A stretch of DNA of 16,705 bases from Bacteroidota bacterium (GTDB lineage: Bacteria; Bacteroidota; Ignavibacteria; Ignavibacteriales; Melioribacteraceae), in assembly GCA_021812745.1 (NCBI GenBank), contig JAKAMS010000011.1, positions 1 through 16,705 on the forward strand. The letters are read 5' to 3'. The translations under genes and the position numbers were made by a program. Below the pieces are notes generated by a model. That model saw only the letters and a list, made by a program, of their open reading frames with translations, made no database searches and was not told the origin of the DNA. Position 1 is the first letter of the stretch, and each line of letters opens with the position of its first letter. Below, one piece after another: positions 7,401-14,949 of this stretch.

Positions 7401-9793
7401 TGCCCAAAATTTGTGGTAGGGTCAATCGTTTTGTAAAAATGCGTTGATATTCCTCCAATCGGCTGAGGAATTACATAATTATTGATTATATAATTATTTG
7501 TGTTACGTAGTATATCAATTTGATTTTGATCGTTACCAGTTCCACCGGAGAAGAATAAATATCTCTTATTCCATGCGCTGTTGTTTTGTTTTATATATTG
7601 CTGATGTTTTTGCATATACCATAACAGTTCTTCATTCTTAGAAACCGGAAGTCTTCCGATATTCATTTGTGGTATGTACGCGCCTGTACTATCCCAGATT
7701 ACAAACCAGGTGTCACTAACAGGCGATCCAAACGATGGTATATAATTTACTACCGGCGGTGCACCTTGAAACTTGGTTTTGTTTCCGAGATAATCGTATG
7801 TCGCTCCTCCAATCAAAAAAACATAATTGGGAAACGGAGCTTGCCAGACAGTGTGAGTAGTAATTAAGAAGTCGCGAATCGCCTCCGGCTGAAAAAATCC
7901 ATAGGCGAATTCATCATAGATATCGTCAACATCTATTACGCTGGTTTTTACATTATAACTTTGTGAAATAAATGCGGAATAATCTGAAACGTTTTTAATA
8001 AATTTTTTATTTGTGATTGCAATGTAATCCGCACTGTTGGATTGATTTCTTAAATTCACGAACACTTTTTTATAATAGATTTTCGGCTTTAGTGTTCTTG
8101 TGGAATCAATCAAAAAGAAACGGTCATCACCACGAAGAGTATCCGAAACTACAATCGAATTGTTTATTGGTTTTATACTATATCTTATTGCGGTTTTTCC
8201 AATCTTCCATAAGGAATAGTTTTTGGTGTCAGTAATATTAGTTAGTTTAATTGCGTTTAGCGAACTACCCGTTAAAAACGGAAATTGAAAATTCAGCGAA
8301 TCATTAATCGCTTTTAAATATCTTGGATATTCCAGTTCACACCAATCTACAATGCAAAGATTTGGATTTGCATTAGTCGCTAAAGAAAAAACATTTAGTT
8401 TATTGTTACCGGAATTCAAGATGTTGGAATTGTATATTCCCTGCAAAGCTTTTTGCTGATACCGATTTATGTATCCTGAATCTTGCTTAGCAGCATTATT
8501 CAGCGAGATTGCAAGAAGATGTGCATGTTGATCAACGTTGGAAGCATAATCCTGAAGTTTGGTAAATACTTTTACCGGTTTATTTGGATAGATGTCCTTC
8601 AAAGAAAAATTTATTGTTCTAGTTCCGACACCAAGATTACCCTCATTCCATGTTTTGTTATCAGACCAGAACGGCATTTCCCTCTCTACTGCATCAGACA
8701 TAGAGAAATCAAACCAGTTATTGTTTTCTATATGAATTATTTCTGAATAATATTTTAATGTGTCTGAAATGGAACCGTGATAGTTCTGCCGTGGGATCGC
8801 TCTTATACCGGAATTTCCATTCCATGTAAGCCAATAAATTGTTGTATCAGAATACCTATTTATATATTCTTTATAAGCTTCTCCATTCTTGCTCGTCTCG
8901 CGATACTTCCCGCCCATATTCCGTTGCCCGGCAAATTCAATATAATCGGTCAGATCAAATTTCCCGTCGCTCTCTCCTTTTACATATATAGGATTTTCTA
9001 TTCCCTTCATTATCAATTTGAACGTCCTTGGATCAATCAACGATGCGTTTACTCCCGCATTCAAAATATCATCATAACTGATACGGTAAACTCCATCTTT
9101 GTTTACACCGATTTTCAGATACTCAGATTTGTAGTCAATCCATACATCTGTCTTAGGTAAGTCTAAAATACGTTTGGATAGATATCCTCGAGCTGATTTT
9201 GTGTTAAGAATTAACGGATTGACCGATAAAGAATTTTGAGCATAAGTTTGTGAAACATCCGAATTGAATTTCAATTGAATCACAAATCTTTTGATAAGAG
9301 ATATATTTATTGCATCTTGACTTATCTCGAATAAATTAAGACTAAGGTGCAAACAATAATTTTCTCCAATCCATAAATAACCTTTGTTGACATATAATTT
9401 AGAATCTCTCTTCTTTTTCAACTGATTTTGCTTTTTGTAAATGACCTCGGAATTAAAGACAGAAACAGCGGGGTTAAGTTCTGGATAAGTATTATAAAAG
9501 ACTTTTTCTTCGGGTGTGAGTATAACATCCGGCTTTGTACCTTGGGGTATTGCTATAAATAGATCAAATGTTGGAAAAGCTAACTCACCGGCTTTCGATG
9601 GGTCTGAGTACCCATGATATGAAAGAGTTTTCCTTCCATCCTCTTCGTTTATTGTTAGAAGATGATCGTCAATTCTGCAGTATAACTTATAATCATTCTT
9701 CTCTTTCGATTCTTTTTCAAGCACAACCTGAGAATAATTTATTGTTGAGATGGATAAAATGAATGATAGAATAATTAAGTTTCTGATCATCAT
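4493..9793 (-). CDS. secreted gingipain/PorU-like C25 cysteine peptidase with ILEI-like domain and T9SS sorting domain
   Basis: About 1766 residues counted from ATG 9793; ATG 9790 or TTG 9802 are alternative starts, and no Shine-Dalgarno is clear. Layout: Sec signal peptide 1-22; gingipain/PorU-like N-terminal region to about 580; C25 caspase-fold domain about 588-955, with catalytic His820 (GHSG) and Cys851 (GCS), 31 apart, ending in an IGDP motif; a CARDB-like sandwich about 955-1060; an FN3-like stretch; an ILEI/FAM3-like domain about 1189-1310 with FRGSW around W1305; another sandwich about 1320-1430; CARDB about 1440-1545; an Ig-like domain; and a type A T9SS C-terminal domain 1674-1766 beginning YNYPNPF. 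It should cross the outer membrane by T9SS and act at the surface. PorU, the T9SS sortase, shares this kind of N-terminal half and peptidase domain, but the extra modules make it longer, so sortase or effector peptidase are both possible. It stands alone, divergent from the glycan locus. Confidence 0.87.
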   Translation of the reverse strand: MMIRNLIILSFILSISTINYSQVVLEKESKEKNDYKLYCRIDDHLLTINEEDGRKTLSYHGYSDPSKAGELAFPTFDLFIAIPQGTKPDVILTPEEKVFYNTYPELNPAVSVFNSEVIYKKQNQLKKKRDSKLYVNKGYLWIGENYCLHLSLNLFEISQDAINISLIKRFVIQLKFNSDVSQTYAQNSLSVNPLILNTKSARGYLSKRILDLPKTDVWIDYKSEYLKIGVNKDGVYRISYDDILNAGVNASLIDPRTFKLIMKGIENPIYVKGESDGKFDLTDYIEFAGQRNMGGKYRETSKNGEAYKEYINRYSDTTIYWLTWNGNSGIRAIPRQNYHGSISDTLKYYSEIIHIENNNWFDFSMSDAVEREMPFWSDNKTWNEGNLGVGTRTINFSLKDIYPNKPVKVFTKLQDYASNVDQHAHLLAISLNNAAKQDSGYINRYQQKALQGIYNSNILNSGNNKLNVFSLATNANPNLCIVDWCELEYPRYLKAINDSLNFQFPFLTGSSLNAIKLTNITDTKNYSLWKIGKTAIRYSIKPINNSIVVSDTLRGDDRFFLIDSTRTLKPKIYYKKVFVNLRNQSNSADYIAITNKKFIKNVSDYSAFISQSYNVKTSVIDVDDIYDEFAYGFFQPEAIRDFLITTHTVWQAPFPNYVFLIGGATYDYLGNKTKFQGAPPVVNYIPSFGSPVSDTWFVIWDSTGAYIPQMNIGRLPVSKNEELLWYMQKHQQYIKQNNSAWNKRYLFFSGGTGNDQNQIDILRNTNNYIINNYVIPQPIGGISTHFYKTIDPTTNFGHYTTQQIQTALDSGSVFISYLGHSGTQTWDNSITDPGQLRNKIDRFPLITDFGCSTAKFAEPDVVSFSQLFVESQSGQAIAYIGNSSLGFTSTSFTFPQIFYKKILVDSVYTIGDAHRLAKLDLVNTYGSSSTYKLFCLTNTLIGDPIVKLPIPGKPNLVITPDGIKYQASPIIDSDDSLKMSIRYFNYGRVDQDTFTISINSSYNKIKTFQKVITKQIPVFTDSLMVSIPIKNQPGMHSIQVILDDGNRVSELSDSDNSAETNFFISSSSIKMLQRYSVESKLTNPIILINPVSNPFSGNFLLEVSTNKYFSDVYSLQVNFDTIKTKVTLPDKFINKRVWLRSRMSSSSNYNDALSFICGQVNSYYMSDSLGLSTAEKTDLKQVGGGLTLDDKIIHIHGLSAGFNDGNTALIQINNQNLIPENTLGGHHIVLLEDSTFKFVQYKRFYILGDQSAVQNYINFLDTLSSKYLVVFAVSDEGSVSSSTLRDKIKLFGSKYIDNLSFRGSWAMIGKKGAKKGSVPESYSKAFDGRVQVDTTIAARSSSGSFITSKIGPSSNWKNLVITDSIPSGSSLKYKILGMINEENADTLNNLKLENGAADLSSVDAKKYQYIKIKCDFSASIKITSPVVKSIDVVYKNPAELATNYQVVSALKDSVEQGENINLSFYVYNVGESEAENFKVNVELIKKDNSREKIFETTVDSLGSDQKKLFNILYNTANNSGPIQLSINIDPENKIVELYKDNNLYSVPLYVRPNAQPASLKLTFDGNDILNGDFVSANPNIRIELSDQSLMTIRDTTAVKMYLNNKQIYFINNSNLSYSFSASNPKFVVDYRPTLESGTYILKVIGRNATGTIIDSTGVSRKFEVKKNLQLLDVYNYPNPFKDETYFTFKLTQLPDELRIKIFTLAGRMVKEFKLTSAELKYDFNKIYWDGRDTDGDLVANGVYLYKTISKKGSELTQTIQKLAIVR

Positions 9794-9870
9794 TATAATC
9801 AAGAATAATTACTTTACAATTTAGGGTGATTCAACTGTGAGAGAATTTCAAATACAAAATAGCTATAAAC

Positions 9871-9889
9871 TTATTATGATTCATAATAA
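9871..9889. promoter_or_regulatory. perfect 19-bp palindrome, candidate operator
   Basis: TTATTATGA (9871-9879), a central T, and TCATAATAA (9881-9889) form a perfect 9+1+9 inverted repeat. It lies in the 162-bp gap between the divergent C25 peptidase and WecG-type genes, 11 bases before a possible promoter element. No T-run follows it, so an operator for a dimeric regulator is likelier than a terminator. The regulator is unknown. Confidence 0.4.
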
Positions 9890-9900
9890 TTAAGATGGTA

Positions 9901-9908
9901 TATATTTG
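9901..9908 (+). promoter_or_regulatory. candidate -7 element (TATATTTG) for the WecG-type gene
   Basis: TATATTTG matches the Bacteroidota TAnnTTTG element and would give a leader of roughly 40 bases before ATG 9956. The partner -33 TTTG is poor (TATG at 9875-9878, inside the palindrome), so this is tentative. Confidence 0.25.
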
Positions 9909-9955
9909 TTCGTTGGTATTTCGCAGATATAAATAAATCATACTTTTGGGAAAAG

Positions 9956-10732
9956 ATGAGAAATATTACCACTACAATGAATAGCTCTTATTGCCTTGAT
10001 GACGTTCCAATTTGCTCAAAGAGCAGTTCTGAAATTAGAACTATTCTTGAATCTCTTCTGCTGAATCATGTTAGCAATTATCTAATTGTAACCTTTAATA
10101 CGGATTTTTTAAGAATTTCCTCAGCAGATTCCAACTTTAAATCAATTTGTCAGAATAGTTACATGGTTGTTCCTGATGGTATTGGGATTACATTTTTAGT
10201 TTGGCTAAAATATCGCGCAAAAATTTCAAGAATTACAGGTAGCGATCTATTCAATATATGTTTTGATATTGCGGACAAATTTTCGCTAAGAATTGCTTTA
10301 GTCGGATCTTCCAAAGAAACTCTTTCAAGATTAGAAATAATTTCTCGTCAAAAATGGTCAAATGCCATGGTGTTCACAGTTTCTCCGCCGAATAAATTTG
10401 AGAAGAATAATGAATCGAACACCGAAGTAATCAATTCGCTCAGAGATTTTAAGCCGGATATTCTTTTAGTTGCCCTCGGTTGTCCGCGTCAAGAGAAATG
10501 GATTTTTGCTAATCAGAAATTTGTTGGAGCTACGATCGGTATCGGAGTCGGTTCAGTATTCGAATTTTATTCAGGCAAGACCAAAAGAGCACCGTTATTA
10601 ATTCAGAAATTTGGTTTTGAATGGTTATGGAGATTTGCTCATGAACCGGTTAGACTCGGTAAAAGATATATTTTTCTTGATCTTCCTTTTTTTATAAAAT
10701 CAGCATTAAAGACCGTTCTTAGATTGGAATAA
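9956..10732 (+). CDS. WecG/TagA/CpsF family glycosyltransferase (GT26)
   Basis: A 258-residue enzyme of the family that adds N-acetylmannosamine or a ManNAc-uronic acid to an undecaprenyl-diphosphate-linked first sugar at the inner membrane. Signatures: FNTDF (47-51), VPDGIGI (72-78) with D74 at the position of the proposed catalytic Asp, RITGSDLF (92-99), GCPRQEKW (175-182), GVGSVFEFYSGKTKRAP (197-213) and the C-terminal FEWLWR with EPVRLGKRY (221-238), the basic membrane-binding appendage seen in TagA-like enzymes. The length is normal. ATG 9956 is preceded by GGGAAAAG, a fair ribosome site; ATG 9977 is a possible alternative. It is transcribed towards the polysaccharide operon and its last 27 bases overlap the 3' end of the GT4 gene on the other strand. 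The exact donor sugar cannot be told. Confidence 0.9.
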   Translation: MRNITTTMNSSYCLDDVPICSKSSSEIRTILESLLLNHVSNYLIVTFNTDFLRISSADSNFKSICQNSYMVVPDGIGITFLVWLKYRAKISRITGSDLFNICFDIADKFSLRIALVGSSKETLSRLEIISRQKWSNAMVFTVSPPNKFEKNNESNTEVINSLRDFKPDILLVALGCPRQEKWIFANQKFVGATIGIGVGSVFEFYSGKTKRAPLLIQKFGFEWLWRFAHEPVRLGKRYIFLDLPFFIKSALKTVLRLE

Positions 10733-11797
10733 AATTTCACCAAATAATTTTTTATACTTCTCCAAAATTATTGGATATGAATATTTATAAAGATTATCAA
10801 AGTTGAATAAGCCCATCTGTTTCTTATTATCGCAGTCAATGCTATAAAATTTTGTCAAAGTGTTTATTATACTCTCCGTAGTGTTTTCGAAATAAAGTAC
10901 CCCACGCTTGTCAAGAATTTCATTAAACACTTTTAGATTACTGCATATAATTGGTTTTTTGAAATTCGCTCCTTCCAATAGCGAATGACCGAACGCTTCA
11001 AATTCACTTGGATATACCACACCCGAACAGTCATTAAGATATTTGTTCTTCTCACTCTCTGAAATATTTCCTAGAAGTTCTATTCTCTTATCGGCAAGTA
11101 CTATCTTTTTTATTTTGTATGATAAATCATCTAAACTGATAGTCAGCTTTAGACCGTATTCTTCGTTTTTAATAGAGTTAAATGAACTGATTAAGAGATC
11201 TAATCTTTTGTTCTTGTCTGACCTACCAAGATAAAAAAGATATTTTTCATCCGTATAATTATGTGGTTGATTAGTCTCTATTATTTCAAAATAATGTGGA
11301 ATAACAACAACTCTCTCTTCTGACAAACGGTAGTTGTTAATCCAATAATTCTTTTCAAATTCTGTAAAGCAGATAATTCTAGTACACTTCTCTAAAAGCT
11401 TTTTCGTAAGCAAGTAATTATGGACTTGCTTTATTAACCTGAATTTGGGTGTGTGAAAAGTAAAATGCGGAGTTAAAATAATTTTCTTTCCAATTTTACT
11501 ATAATAAAGAATTGCTTTATCGCTGAAATATCTACCGATTTGATTTATACTTATTACATCATAATCCTTACTTAGAAAGTTTTTTAATTTGGGTGTATAA
11601 TTATAGGGTGTATATTCCTTAACAAAAATAACATTCTTGTTTTTTTTGATATCATCTTTCTTTTTGTTTGTAAACGTTGTACTTATTAATTGATATTCAA
11701 TCCCCAACGCCCCGTATATTTTTAACCGATCGTTTACAAATTTTTCTAACCCTCCTACAGATGGGTAAAATGATCTTGTAATCTCTAATAGCTTCAC
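10706..11797 (-). CDS. glycosyltransferase family 4 (GT-B fold)
   Basis: A 363-residue retaining GT-B glycosyltransferase that probably adds one sugar to the lipid-linked repeat unit on the cytosolic face. The N-terminal acceptor domain carries the usual FYPSVGGLEKF (10-20). The C-terminal donor domain has YLGRSDKNKRLD (189-200) and the EX7E signature, E267 and E275, in SEFEAFGHSLLEGA (264-277). It is the last gene of the minus-strand operon: its ATG overlaps the stop of the GT9 gene by four bases, so translational coupling is likely. Its 3' end overlaps the convergent WecG-type gene by 27 bases, and no terminator hairpin is visible between them. Base composition is very AT-rich. Sugar specificity is unknown. 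Confidence 0.88.
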   Translation of the reverse strand: MKLLEITRSFYPSVGGLEKFVNDRLKIYGALGIEYQLISTTFTNKKKDDIKKNKNVIFVKEYTPYNYTPKLKNFLSKDYDVISINQIGRYFSDKAILYYSKIGKKIILTPHFTFHTPKFRLIKQVHNYLLTKKLLEKCTRIICFTEFEKNYWINNYRLSEERVVVIPHYFEIIETNQPHNYTDEKYLFYLGRSDKNKRLDLLISSFNSIKNEEYGLKLTISLDDLSYKIKKIVLADKRIELLGNISESEKNKYLNDCSGVVYPSEFEAFGHSLLEGANFKKPIICSNLKVFNEILDKRGVLYFENTTESIINTLTKFYSIDCDNKKQMGLFNFDNLYKYSYPIILEKYKKLFGEILFQSKNGL

Positions 11798-12921
11798 GTC
11801 TTCTCCAGAAATTGCATTGCCTTTTTGTGAACTTCAATAGGGTCAACTCTTGTCAAACAAAATTTTTCTTTTAAATGGCATTTCCATTCACATCCAAAAC
11901 AATCCATAGCATTGTAAAGAAACAGTCTGGTATCAGTTTCGTTAAAAGGAAAATATCTTCGATAACTACCGCCGCCGATAATAGCTATCATAGGAACGTT
12001 CGTCTTCAACGCAAGATGACTTAACCCGGAATCATTTCCAATGAAAAGCGAAGATCGTTTGATCAATGTTCTTACCTCATCTAATTTCAGTTTACCCGCT
12101 AAATTCATTATCCTATAATTGTCGTCCTTTATTTTCTCAATGCGTAATCTTTCCTTTTCAGAACCAATTAAGATAATATTTACTTGATGGGTTATCATCT
12201 GGCAGAACAATTTATAGTTATGCTCACCCCAAGTTCTATTTGGGTCTGCTGACTGCGGAGCGATGACTAAATATTTTTGTGGAATGTTGTATCTTTTCAG
12301 ATAATCTAAATTATCATTTTCGGCTGAACTAAGATTAAACGAATAAGTTTTTTCATCTCTTTGTTGAAGAAGTTCTAACAATCTGTAATGTTTTTCATAC
12401 TCATTAAGCAGATCTTCAAAAAGAATCCGGTCGTAGTAAGAATCCATTTTTTTGCCGAATGCTTTTTTAAGTTCCCTCCAGCTATTATTAAAACACCAGA
12501 CCGTTTTCGCACCACTTAATAAAGCAATTTCATCGGAGGAAATGCCTCTCGCAGAAGTCAGATTGATACATAATTTTATTCTGTATGAATGTAATTGCCT
12601 CAAAAATTTGATTCTGTAAATCAACGACCATTTATATTTTTTCTGCTCAAAGCAAACTATTTTCACACCGCCATCATAATTTTTGAAAAGGTCACTGTAT
12701 TCTTGTTTGATTACTAAAAATATCTTTCTCTTTTCTGCTATAATATTTCTATTATCAAGAATAAGTGATGTAATTACAACATCCCCCAGAGTTCCGGTGT
12801 TAATAAATAGTATTCCTTCTTTATTATTAGACTTTTTATAAAATGATATCCGCAGAATATTAAAGACAAGAAATGCCAAGCAATTATTGACATACCATTT
12901 AAGATGTAATATAGGTGTCAT
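11794..12921 (-). CDS. glycosyltransferase family 9 (heptosyltransferase-like)
   Basis: A 375-residue GT-B enzyme related to LPS heptosyltransferases (WaaC/WaaF/RfaF). It shows NTGTLGDVVITS (41-52, the N-terminal phosphate-binding loop), APQSADPNRTWGEHNY (221-236) and the family signature FIGNDSGLSHLA (293-304), where D297 and H302 flank the donor site. A hydrophobic N-terminal segment (about 14-27) could attach it to the membrane. The C-terminus has four cysteines, C341, C344, C348 and C355, in a CxxCxxxCx6C pattern, which I have met in similar proteins of polysaccharide loci but whose role is not established. The start overlaps the stop of the preceding GT2 gene by four bases, and its own stop overlaps the GT4 start. 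It may transfer a heptose or another sugar to the glycan; the actual substrate is not readable. Confidence 0.88.
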   Translation of the reverse strand: MTPILHLKWYVNNCLAFLVFNILRISFYKKSNNKEGILFINTGTLGDVVITSLILDNRNIIAEKRKIFLVIKQEYSDLFKNYDGGVKIVCFEQKKYKWSLIYRIKFLRQLHSYRIKLCINLTSARGISSDEIALLSGAKTVWCFNNSWRELKKAFGKKMDSYYDRILFEDLLNEYEKHYRLLELLQQRDEKTYSFNLSSAENDNLDYLKRYNIPQKYLVIAPQSADPNRTWGEHNYKLFCQMITHQVNIILIGSEKERLRIEKIKDDNYRIMNLAGKLKLDEVRTLIKRSSLFIGNDSGLSHLALKTNVPMIAIIGGGSYRRYFPFNETDTRLFLYNAMDCFGCEWKCHLKEKFCLTRVDPIEVHKKAMQFLEKT

Positions 12922-13853
12922 TTAAAGAATCGCGGTTTATGAAAATTTTGGAAATATCTCCGGTCGATAAGTGCTTCGTTACCATATCTATAAAATTTTT
13001 GTACTTCTTTTTTTAACTCCTCTCTCCCATTTAATATTTTTTTAGAATTTCCTATCAAATGGAAAAATGCTTTGATAAATGATTTATAATAATTGTTGTA
13101 AATGCAAATAATTAGCCGATTGAGGATCCATTTCGGTAGATAGATTGTAATATAGAGCCACGAAAATCTCTGAAGAAGAATTACAGAATAACTAATGAAA
13201 TAATGGTAATACCGGTATTCTGATTTGAATGGATCCATTTCATGAATATATAACTTTCTCGAACGCGGGCTCTGTTCATGATAGATTATTGAATTCGGTA
13301 AATATTTAATTTTATAACCGGCATTATAAATTCTTGCGCTGTAATCCATTTCGTGATAATAGATAAAGATTAATTCGTTGAATTTGCCAACCTTATTAAT
13401 GATACTTTTCCTAAACATCGCTCCGCAGCCATGGAATAAATATGGATTCTGTATAAAAAAATCGTTTGTTTCAGAAATGTTTGTATTAGTGTTATATACG
13501 TTAAAAGTAACGACACCTAATTTCCCATCATTATTAAATTCTTCAATCCCGCTAGCGATTGTATTCTCTGATGGGTAGCTGTCATCATCGAGAGTCATTA
13601 TATATTCCCCCTTTGCAATTTTAAAACCTTCGTTCCATCCTGCAATTCCAATATTCTTTTGCATTTTAATCAGAATAACATTTGGGAAATCTATTTCAAC
13701 CATTTCTGAGCTGCCGTCTGTTGATGCGTTATTAACAACAATCACTTCAATATTTTTATACTCCTGTTCATATACTTTTAACAAAGTATTTCTTAACTCG
13801 TTTTTACGGTTATATGAAAGAATATTAACTGTAACGAGCGGATTATTTTGCAT
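12918..13853 (-). CDS. glycosyltransferase family 2 (rhamnosyl/galactofuranosyltransferase-like)
   Basis: A 311-residue GT-A enzyme. It opens with VTVNILSYNR (7-16), has VVNNASTDGS (39-48), the metal/nucleotide-binding DDD (89-91), GCGAMFRKS (142-150), a catalytic-type HEMD (167-170) and a C-terminal tail (about 215-270) with hydrophobic and basic stretches that could lie on the membrane. This pattern is shared by rhamnosyl- and galactofuranosyltransferases of O-antigen loci. Because the gene immediately upstream makes UDP-galactofuranose, a galactofuranosyl transfer role is a fair inference but not shown by any residue. Its start lies 11 bases inside the glf reading frame and its stop overlaps the GT9 start, typical of a coupled operon. 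Confidence 0.88.
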   Translation of the reverse strand: MQNNPLVTVNILSYNRKNELRNTLLKVYEQEYKNIEVIVVNNASTDGSSEMVEIDFPNVILIKMQKNIGIAGWNEGFKIAKGEYIMTLDDDSYPSENTIASGIEEFNNDGKLGVVTFNVYNTNTNISETNDFFIQNPYLFHGCGAMFRKSIINKVGKFNELIFIYYHEMDYSARIYNAGYKIKYLPNSIIYHEQSPRSRKLYIHEMDPFKSEYRYYHYFISYSVILLQRFSWLYITIYLPKWILNRLIICIYNNYYKSFIKAFFHLIGNSKKILNGREELKKEVQKFYRYGNEALIDRRYFQNFHKPRFFK

Positions 13854-14949
13854 TTATCATTTGCTCAAATTTCTTCAAAGTATTCGCGACAACTTGATCC
13901 ATATTGTAATACTGATATTCAGCTAACCTTCCGCAGAACACAACATTTTTTTGTTTTGCTGTTTCTAGTTCATATCTCTTAAAAATACTTCTATTCTCTT
14001 CTGTTAGAATTGGATAAAACGGTTCGCCGTTAAACTGCGGGTACTCACGACTGATTGTTGTCTTAGCCGCCATTTGTCCGGAAAGAAATTTATGCTCGAC
14101 TACTCTTGTATACTTTACCGATTTTTCGACATAATTAACTTGAGCACATTTTTGATAGTATTCCGAATCATGATTTTCGAATTCGAATCTAATTGATCTA
14201 TAAGGCAGTTTTCCATACGCGTAGTCAAAAAAATCATCTATCGGTCCCGTATAAATCATTTTGTCAAAACTAATTTCAGCGATAATATTTTTATAATCCG
14301 TATTAAATATTACTTCTATATTTTTATGGCTTAACATCCGTTCAAACAGTTTTGTATATCCGTTCATTGGCATAAACTGATATTTATCTGTAAAGTATCT
14401 GCAATCATTATTGAGTCTGACCGGAATACGCCCGCAAACTGAAGAAGATAATTCAATTGGGTACTTATTCCATTGCTTATAAGTATAATCTTCAAAAAAA
14501 ATCTTATAAAGTTCAGTTCCTACTTGGTTAACAATAACATCTTCTGAGTTAAGAATTGGATATCGCTTTTCTCTAACAGAGGAAAAAAAATTTTTAGCTT
14601 CATCATCTGTCTGCAGACTAAGATTATAAATTTTATTTAACGTGATTCTGTTTATTGGAATCGGGAAATAATCATTTTTATAAAAAGCCAAAACTTCATG
14701 CTCGTATTTGCGCCAGTCTGTAAACTTTGAGAGATAATTAAAAATACTTTTACTGTTTGTATGAAAGATATGAGGACCGTAACGATGAACTAGAATACCA
14801 TTCTCATCATATTCATCATATGCGTTGCCGGCAATGTGGTTCCGTTTTTCAACGAGAAGAACTTTTTTATCCAATTGTGAGGCAATCCGTTCTGCCATCA
14901 CCGATCCGGCAAAGCCTGTACCGACTATAAAAATATCATATCTCTTCAT
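13843..14949 (-). CDS. glf: UDP-galactopyranose mutase
   Basis: A 368-residue flavoenzyme, normal length for bacterial Glf, that converts UDP-galactopyranose to UDP-galactofuranose in the cytosol using reduced FAD. Visible: the FAD-binding GTGFAGSV (10-17) with E34 and K35 at the end of the second strand, HIAGNAYD (38-45), YGPHIFHT (57-64), GRIPVR (173-178) with the conserved substrate-binding R174, YTGPIDDFFDY (233-243), LPYRS (248-252) and the C-terminal LAEYQYYNMDQVV (342-354). The start ATG at 14949 lies 14 bases inside the flippase frame. All key regions look intact, so the glycan made here very probably contains galactofuranose. Confidence 0.96.
   Translation of the reverse strand: MKRYDIFIVGTGFAGSVMAERIASQLDKKVLLVEKRNHIAGNAYDEYDENGILVHRYGPHIFHTNSKSIFNYLSKFTDWRKYEHEVLAFYKNDYFPIPINRITLNKIYNLSLQTDDEAKNFFSSVREKRYPILNSEDVIVNQVGTELYKIFFEDYTYKQWNKYPIELSSSVCGRIPVRLNNDCRYFTDKYQFMPMNGYTKLFERMLSHKNIEVIFNTDYKNIIAEISFDKMIYTGPIDDFFDYAYGKLPYRSIRFEFENHDSEYYQKCAQVNYVEKSVKYTRVVEHKFLSGQMAAKTTISREYPQFNGEPFYPILTEENRSIFKRYELETAKQKNVVFCGRLAEYQYYNMDQVVANTLKKFEQMINAK

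Noticed and set aside
8777..9160. 127-codon plus-strand frame
   Set aside because: It lies wholly antisense to the well-supported C25 peptidase gene, has no recognisable motif, and is best explained as a shadow of that gene.
9794..9802. TTG start at 9802 for the C25 peptidase
   Set aside because: No Shine-Dalgarno supports it, and two ATG codons (9793, 9790) follow at once in front of the signal peptide; ATG 9793 was preferred, though this stays open.
9941..9948. TACTTTTG as the promoter -7 element of the WecG-type gene
   Set aside because: It fits TAnnTTTG but would place transcription start at the ATG, leaving no leader, and no -33 element is at the right distance.
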